Assembly: GCF_035943795.1 (NCBI RefSeq)
Contig: NZ_DASZBY010000101.1
Coordinates: 1 to 64,000 of the forward strand
Source of the DNA: Aliidongia sp035943795
GTDB taxonomy: Bacteria > Pseudomonadota > Alphaproteobacteria > ATCC43930 > CGMCC-115725
Direction: 5' to 3'
Length of the DNA: 64,000 nucleotides
Within the stretch, counting starts at the first letter, position 1. Every line of letters starts with the position of its first letter. The position numbers and the translations under genes are program-made. The notes under the pieces are model-generated. The model was given only the letters and a program-made list of their open reading frames with translations, had not been told where the DNA came from and made no database searches. Positions 59,221-64,000 of this stretch are shown piece after piece.

Positions 59221-62200
59221 TCATGACGATGTCGGGCTTTCCGAATGATGAACAGGATCACTTGCCAAAGCGGCGGGACTATGGCGGCCACCAGCGAGCA
59301 GGGCCTCGATGTGATCCAGCAGCTCCGTGTTGCTGGTGACGGATTTCAGCAGCACGTCCGCGACCTCGCGGGTCTTGGTCGGATCCGGCGCCTGGGCGGA
59401 GAAGATCAGCACCGGCGTCAGGCGATGGACCTTGTGCTCGGTCAACAGGGTCAGGAGCTCGTAGCCGGTGCCGTCGGGCAGGCCCAGGTCCAGGATGATC
59501 AGGTCGAACTGCTCGCGCGTCAGCAGGTCGATCGCCTGGCGCCGGGTTCGAACGCTGGTCATCTCGGCCCGGCTGCCGACCAGATGCTTCAGCACCGACG
59601 ACAGATCCTCATCGTCTTCGACATGGAGGATGTTGGCCTTGCCGGCCCCGACCGGGCGCATGGCGCCGGCAAGGGCCTGGGTCAGGCGGTGCGGATTGAT
59701 CGGCTTGCCGATCCAGTCGAGAATGCCCAGCACGCTGCCGTTGACCTCGGCATGGGCTTCCTCGGCGCGGGCGGAAACGATGATGACCGGCAGGTTGGCC
59801 GTTTCGGGCGCCGCGCGCAGTCCGCGCAGCAACGCGATGCCGTCGCCGTCCGGCAGCAGCAGGTCGAGGATCAGGGTGTCGAACGGCTCTTCGGCCAAGG
59901 CCGCCTTGAGCGCCGCCGCGGTGTGAACCAGGCGGGGGCTGGAGCCGCGCCGGGCGATCATCTCGCCGATCAATTCCGCAAACATGGGATCGTCTTCGCA
60001 CACCAGCACGCGCTTCGGCATCGCCGGCGGCTGGTCCCGGATCGAAAGCGGCGCCGCCGGCAGGTCGAAATAGAACGTCGTGCCCTGTCCCTCGGCGGTC
60101 TCGAAACCGATGCGTCCGCGGAACCGCTCGACGATCGCCTTGGCGATCGACAGACCCAGGCCCGTGCCTCCCTTGGCGCGCCGGTCCGAACTGTCGGCCT
60201 GGGTGAAGCGGGCGAACAGGCGCTCGCGGAACGCCCCCGGGATGCCGTCGCCGTGATCGCTGACGAAGACCCGCACCGTGTCGGCTTGGAGCCTCGCACC
60301 AACCTCGACCTGGCCGCCCTCGGGCGAATATTTGACCGCGTTGGAGACGAGATTGTTCACGACCTGGATGAAACGATCGGCGTCGACCCGGATTTCCAGA
60401 TCGGGCTCCAGGGGTACGAGCTTCAGATTGACGCCGCGCGGCAGGCCATAGCCGCGGTTCGCCTCGACCGCCTGGCGCAAGAGCGGCATCAATGCCTGCG
60501 GACTGAGATCGAAATCCATGTGGCCTTGTTCGATCTTCTCGATGTCCAGAATGTCGTTGATCAGCCGTGTCAATCGCTGGCAATTGCTGTTGGCGATGTC
60601 GACCAGCCGCTTGGCGCCGTCGGGCAGCGCGCCCATCGCCCCGCCGGCCACCAGGCCGAGGGAACCCTGGATCGACGTCAGGGGCGTGCGCAGCTCGTGG
60701 CTCACCGTCGAAACGAAGGCGCGTTTGGCGAGGTCGGCCTGCTTCCATTCCGTCGAATCCAGGATCAGCCCATCCCAGATCAACTCGTCCTCGTTGGCGT
60801 GACGGGGAAAAGACAGGAAGCGCAGCCATTTGGCCCGGCTGGCGCGGTCGTCGGTTTCCCGGGCGCGGAATTCGAAGAAGACCTGTTCCTGGCGTTCGGC
60901 CGAGCGGGCGAGGGCGGCCACGAAAGCCTCGCGCTCTTCCGGCGGCATCAGGTCGAATACCGCATCGTCCACGCCGACCAGGCTTTCCGGCGTCCGCCCG
61001 ATCAGATCGGTGACGCCTTCGCTGATATAGGAGATGACGAGCGTGCCATGCGGCCGGCCGTACAACCGCAGGATCGCGCCCGGCAGGTTCGCGGTGACCG
61101 AGCGCAGCCGGCTCTCGCTTGCCGCCAGCGCGACCTCCCGTTCCGAGATGGTCGTCACGAAAAATTCCAGCGCCTGCGCCATGTCGGCGATTTCGTCGCT
61201 GCCGCGGGTATCGATGGTGGCGGCCTGGCCGGCGACATGGGTGCGCATCGTCTCCTGCAGCCGCCGCAGCCGGCTGATCACGCCGCGCCGGATGAAGATG
61301 AGGATGCCGACGGCGCCAAAGACGCACAGCAGGCTGAGCGCGAAGATCAACTGGTTGCGCTGGTTGGTCAGTGTGGCGACGGCGACGCTCGTGTCGAGGA
61401 TCTCCCGCTCGATGTCGTCGGATACCTTCGCCGCCGCGGAGTCGAACCGATCGGCGAACAGTTTGTTGGCGGCGAGGGACGATTGGATCTGCCGCGCGGT
61501 ATTGATGAGGTTGCCCCGCGAGGCCAGCAGGCCGTCCTCGCCGCCGGCGAGCATGGCGAGCGAATTCTGCCAGGCGCCCGTTTGCCCCCGTGTCGGTTCG
61601 GGCAAATCGTTCAGCACCCGGTTGCCGAGCGTCAGCCGCCCTTCGACTTCCTTGCGGACGGTTTCGAGGGTGGCCGCGTCGGTCACGCCATAGCTCGCGA
61701 GCAGGGCGGCGATCAGCTGGCCCGAATTGAAGCGCCAGACATGGAAGGCACGCGACGCGGTCTCCTCGACCGCGAGGTCGGCGGCAAAGCCGTCGAGCCG
61801 TGCCTTGTTCGCCCCCTGAGCGATCAGGTCCTGCAACCGCGTGCTGGTCGGCCGGTCCGGCAGGCTGTCCTCTGGCGCCTGCAACGCCTTCAATTCCTCG
61901 TCGAGCACCGATAGCTGGTGAAACAGACCACTCATCCGTTGATCGAGATCGAGTTTCCGTTCCACCGCATGATCGAGCACGGTTAGATTGTCGAACAGGC
62001 TGGTCCTGAGCTGGGTCAGCATCGCGAAGCGGTCGCCGCCGATGCCGTTTTCCCTGAGGCGTTTGATGAATTCATCGAGCGCCGTGACCTGGTCGACGAT
62101 TCTGAGGTCGAGCGCGCGGCGGGCGAACTGGCTGTCGGCGACCACGAGCGCCGGGGCGGAGGCGATGATCGATTGAGCCTGTTGCGAGAGCTGGGACGCG

Positions 62201-62361
62201 GCGCTGATGACCGGTAGGTCGACGGTCACGATTTCGTCGAAATCGGTGCGCAGATGGGCGAAAGACACGGACGCGATGGTGCCGACCAGAACCGTCAGCC
62301 CGGCGAGGAGCATGAGACCGATCGTGAGACGGGCGGCAATTTTAAGGTGCAGGATGGGCAT
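59221..62361 (-). CDS. Large hybrid histidine kinase (helical sensor, HAMP, PAS, HisKA, HATPase, two receivers)
   Basis: This is a kinase of 1046 residues. Membrane helices near residues 10-33 and 335-357 flank a long helical periplasmic sensor. HAMP follows (about 358-415), then a PAS domain (about 430-545), HisKA with FVSTVSHELRTPLTS (His555), and HATPase with GGTGLGLSIAKA. Two C-terminal receivers (from about 781 and 907) both keep the phospho-Asp (LILDLLLPDGDG and LIILDLGLPDGTG); the second has KS in place of the usual KP (VLLKSVT). The start MPILHLKIAARLTIGL at 62361 is the first with a normal membrane-helix beginning. It heads an operon with the lone receiver and the Hpt-GGDEF protein, and is divergent from the NtrC-type gene. 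Confidence 0.9.
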   Translation of the reverse strand: MPILHLKIAARLTIGLMLLAGLTVLVGTIASVSFAHLRTDFDEIVTVDLPVISAASQLSQQAQSIIASAPALVVADSQFARRALDLRIVDQVTALDEFIKRLRENGIGGDRFAMLTQLRTSLFDNLTVLDHAVERKLDLDQRMSGLFHQLSVLDEELKALQAPEDSLPDRPTSTRLQDLIAQGANKARLDGFAADLAVEETASRAFHVWRFNSGQLIAALLASYGVTDAATLETVRKEVEGRLTLGNRVLNDLPEPTRGQTGAWQNSLAMLAGGEDGLLASRGNLINTARQIQSSLAANKLFADRFDSAAAKVSDDIEREILDTSVAVATLTNQRNQLIFALSLLCVFGAVGILIFIRRGVISRLRRLQETMRTHVAGQAATIDTRGSDEIADMAQALEFFVTTISEREVALAASESRLRSVTANLPGAILRLYGRPHGTLVISYISEGVTDLIGRTPESLVGVDDAVFDLMPPEEREAFVAALARSAERQEQVFFEFRARETDDRASRAKWLRFLSFPRHANEDELIWDGLILDSTEWKQADLAKRAFVSTVSHELRTPLTSIQGSLGLVAGGAMGALPDGAKRLVDIANSNCQRLTRLINDILDIEKIEQGHMDFDLSPQALMPLLRQAVEANRGYGLPRGVNLKLVPLEPDLEIRVDADRFIQVVNNLVSNAVKYSPEGGQVEVGARLQADTVRVFVSDHGDGIPGAFRERLFARFTQADSSDRRAKGGTGLGLSIAKAIVERFRGRIGFETAEGQGTTFYFDLPAAPLSIRDQPPAMPKRVLVCEDDPMFAELIGEMIARRGSSPRLVHTAAALKAALAEEPFDTLILDLLLPDGDGIALLRGLRAAPETANLPVIIVSARAEEAHAEVNGSVLGILDWIGKPINPHRLTQALAGAMRPVGAGKANILHVEDDEDLSSVLKHLVGSRAEMTSVRTRRQAIDLLTREQFDLIILDLGLPDGTGYELLTLLTEHKVHRLTPVLIFSAQAPDPTKTREVADVLLKSVTSNTELLDHIEALLAGGRHSPAALASDPVHHSESPTSS

Positions 62362-62582
62362 GCCTAGTTCCCGGTGCGCGCGAATCCTAGGCGACCCGGC
62401 GCCTTCGGATCGGACCAACCACGACCGGGATTATGACAGGGGATGGCGCATCCGGCCAGAGATTGAACGCCTCCTCCGGGGTTCGCGAGAAAATAGGATA
62501 GGTTGTGACGGGCGCGGGTCTTGACCAGCGGGTGAATGGGCATTCTTCTCTATCGCGTACGAGGCGGAAAGTGGTGAGCGCG

Positions 62583-63983
<1,401 letters not shown>

Positions 63984-64000
63984 TCCATCCGGTCGACCCC

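Overview
The window is high-GC (about two thirds G+C by eye), gene-dense bacterial chromosome with very short intergenic gaps and many 4-base stop/start overlaps. The gene families point to a soil- or water-living proteobacterium with versatile acid catabolism, most likely an alphaproteobacterium: several hybrid kinases, DUF3309 and CsbD-type small stress proteins, two NitT/TauT-type ABC systems and one Liv-type system, and many CoA-ester enzymes. That placement is an inference from gene content. I see no rRNA, tRNA, CRISPR array, insertion sequence or phage gene.

Layout. (1) 1-3.3 kb: the tail of an upstream gene and a Cache/PAS hybrid histidine kinase. (2) 3.3-18.5 kb: a catabolic island. 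A minus-strand operon (FadR-type regulator, enoyl-CoA hydratase, BKACE, Liv-type binding protein, CitE-like lyase, acyl-CoA dehydrogenase, MaoC hydratase) faces a class III CoA-transferase across a FadR-type operator. Next comes a seven-gene operon in which every junction is a 4-base overlap: LeuC-like and LeuD-like hydratase, a PEP mutase/isocitrate lyase-family enzyme, and a complete NitT/TauT-type ABC transporter with two permeases. A divergent LysR gene lies beside it. Together these look like uptake and degradation of a C5/C6 (methyl-branched) dicarboxylate by a CoA-dependent and a CoA-independent branch. (3) 18.5-24.5 kb: a second NitT/TauT-type ABC transporter, a LysR regulator, mannonate dehydratase with a TTG start, and its GntR regulator. 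(4) 24.5-31.3 kb: an FtsH paralogue, a 24-residue membrane peptide, the leucine operon leuCDB, an Asp/Glu-type racemase, and CsbD and DUF3309 stress proteins.

(5) 31.5-36.2 kb: a hybrid kinase with Hpt domain, a response-regulator diguanylate cyclase, a glycine-zipper lipoprotein and a LysE exporter. (6) 36.5-45 kb: a complete Liv-type ABC operon ending in an unusual RidA-alpha/beta hydrolase fusion, facing a crotonase/PaaK-like ligase pair under a divergent TetR regulator with a clear palindromic operator. (7) 45-48.4 kb: an unrecognised small protein, a fusion of ornithine aminotransferase with an arginine-dihydrolase-like domain, and its Lrp/AsnC regulator. (8) 48.5-50.6 kb: a large MscS-type channel. 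(9) 50.7-56.7 kb: a MarR-controlled operon of the 2-aminobenzoyl-CoA (or salicylyl-CoA) type: monooxygenase/reductase fusion, SDR, crotonase, acyl-CoA dehydrogenase and RidA. (10) 56.7-64 kb: a signalling block with a GNAT protein, an Hpt-receiver-degenerate GGDEF protein, a lone receiver, a large hybrid kinase and a divergent NtrC-type sigma-54 activator.

The best candidates for undescribed biology are the dicarboxylate island (3.3-17.5 kb), the aminotransferase-dihydrolase fusion (45.6-47.7 kb) and the RidA-hydrolase fusion (41.0-42.2 kb).
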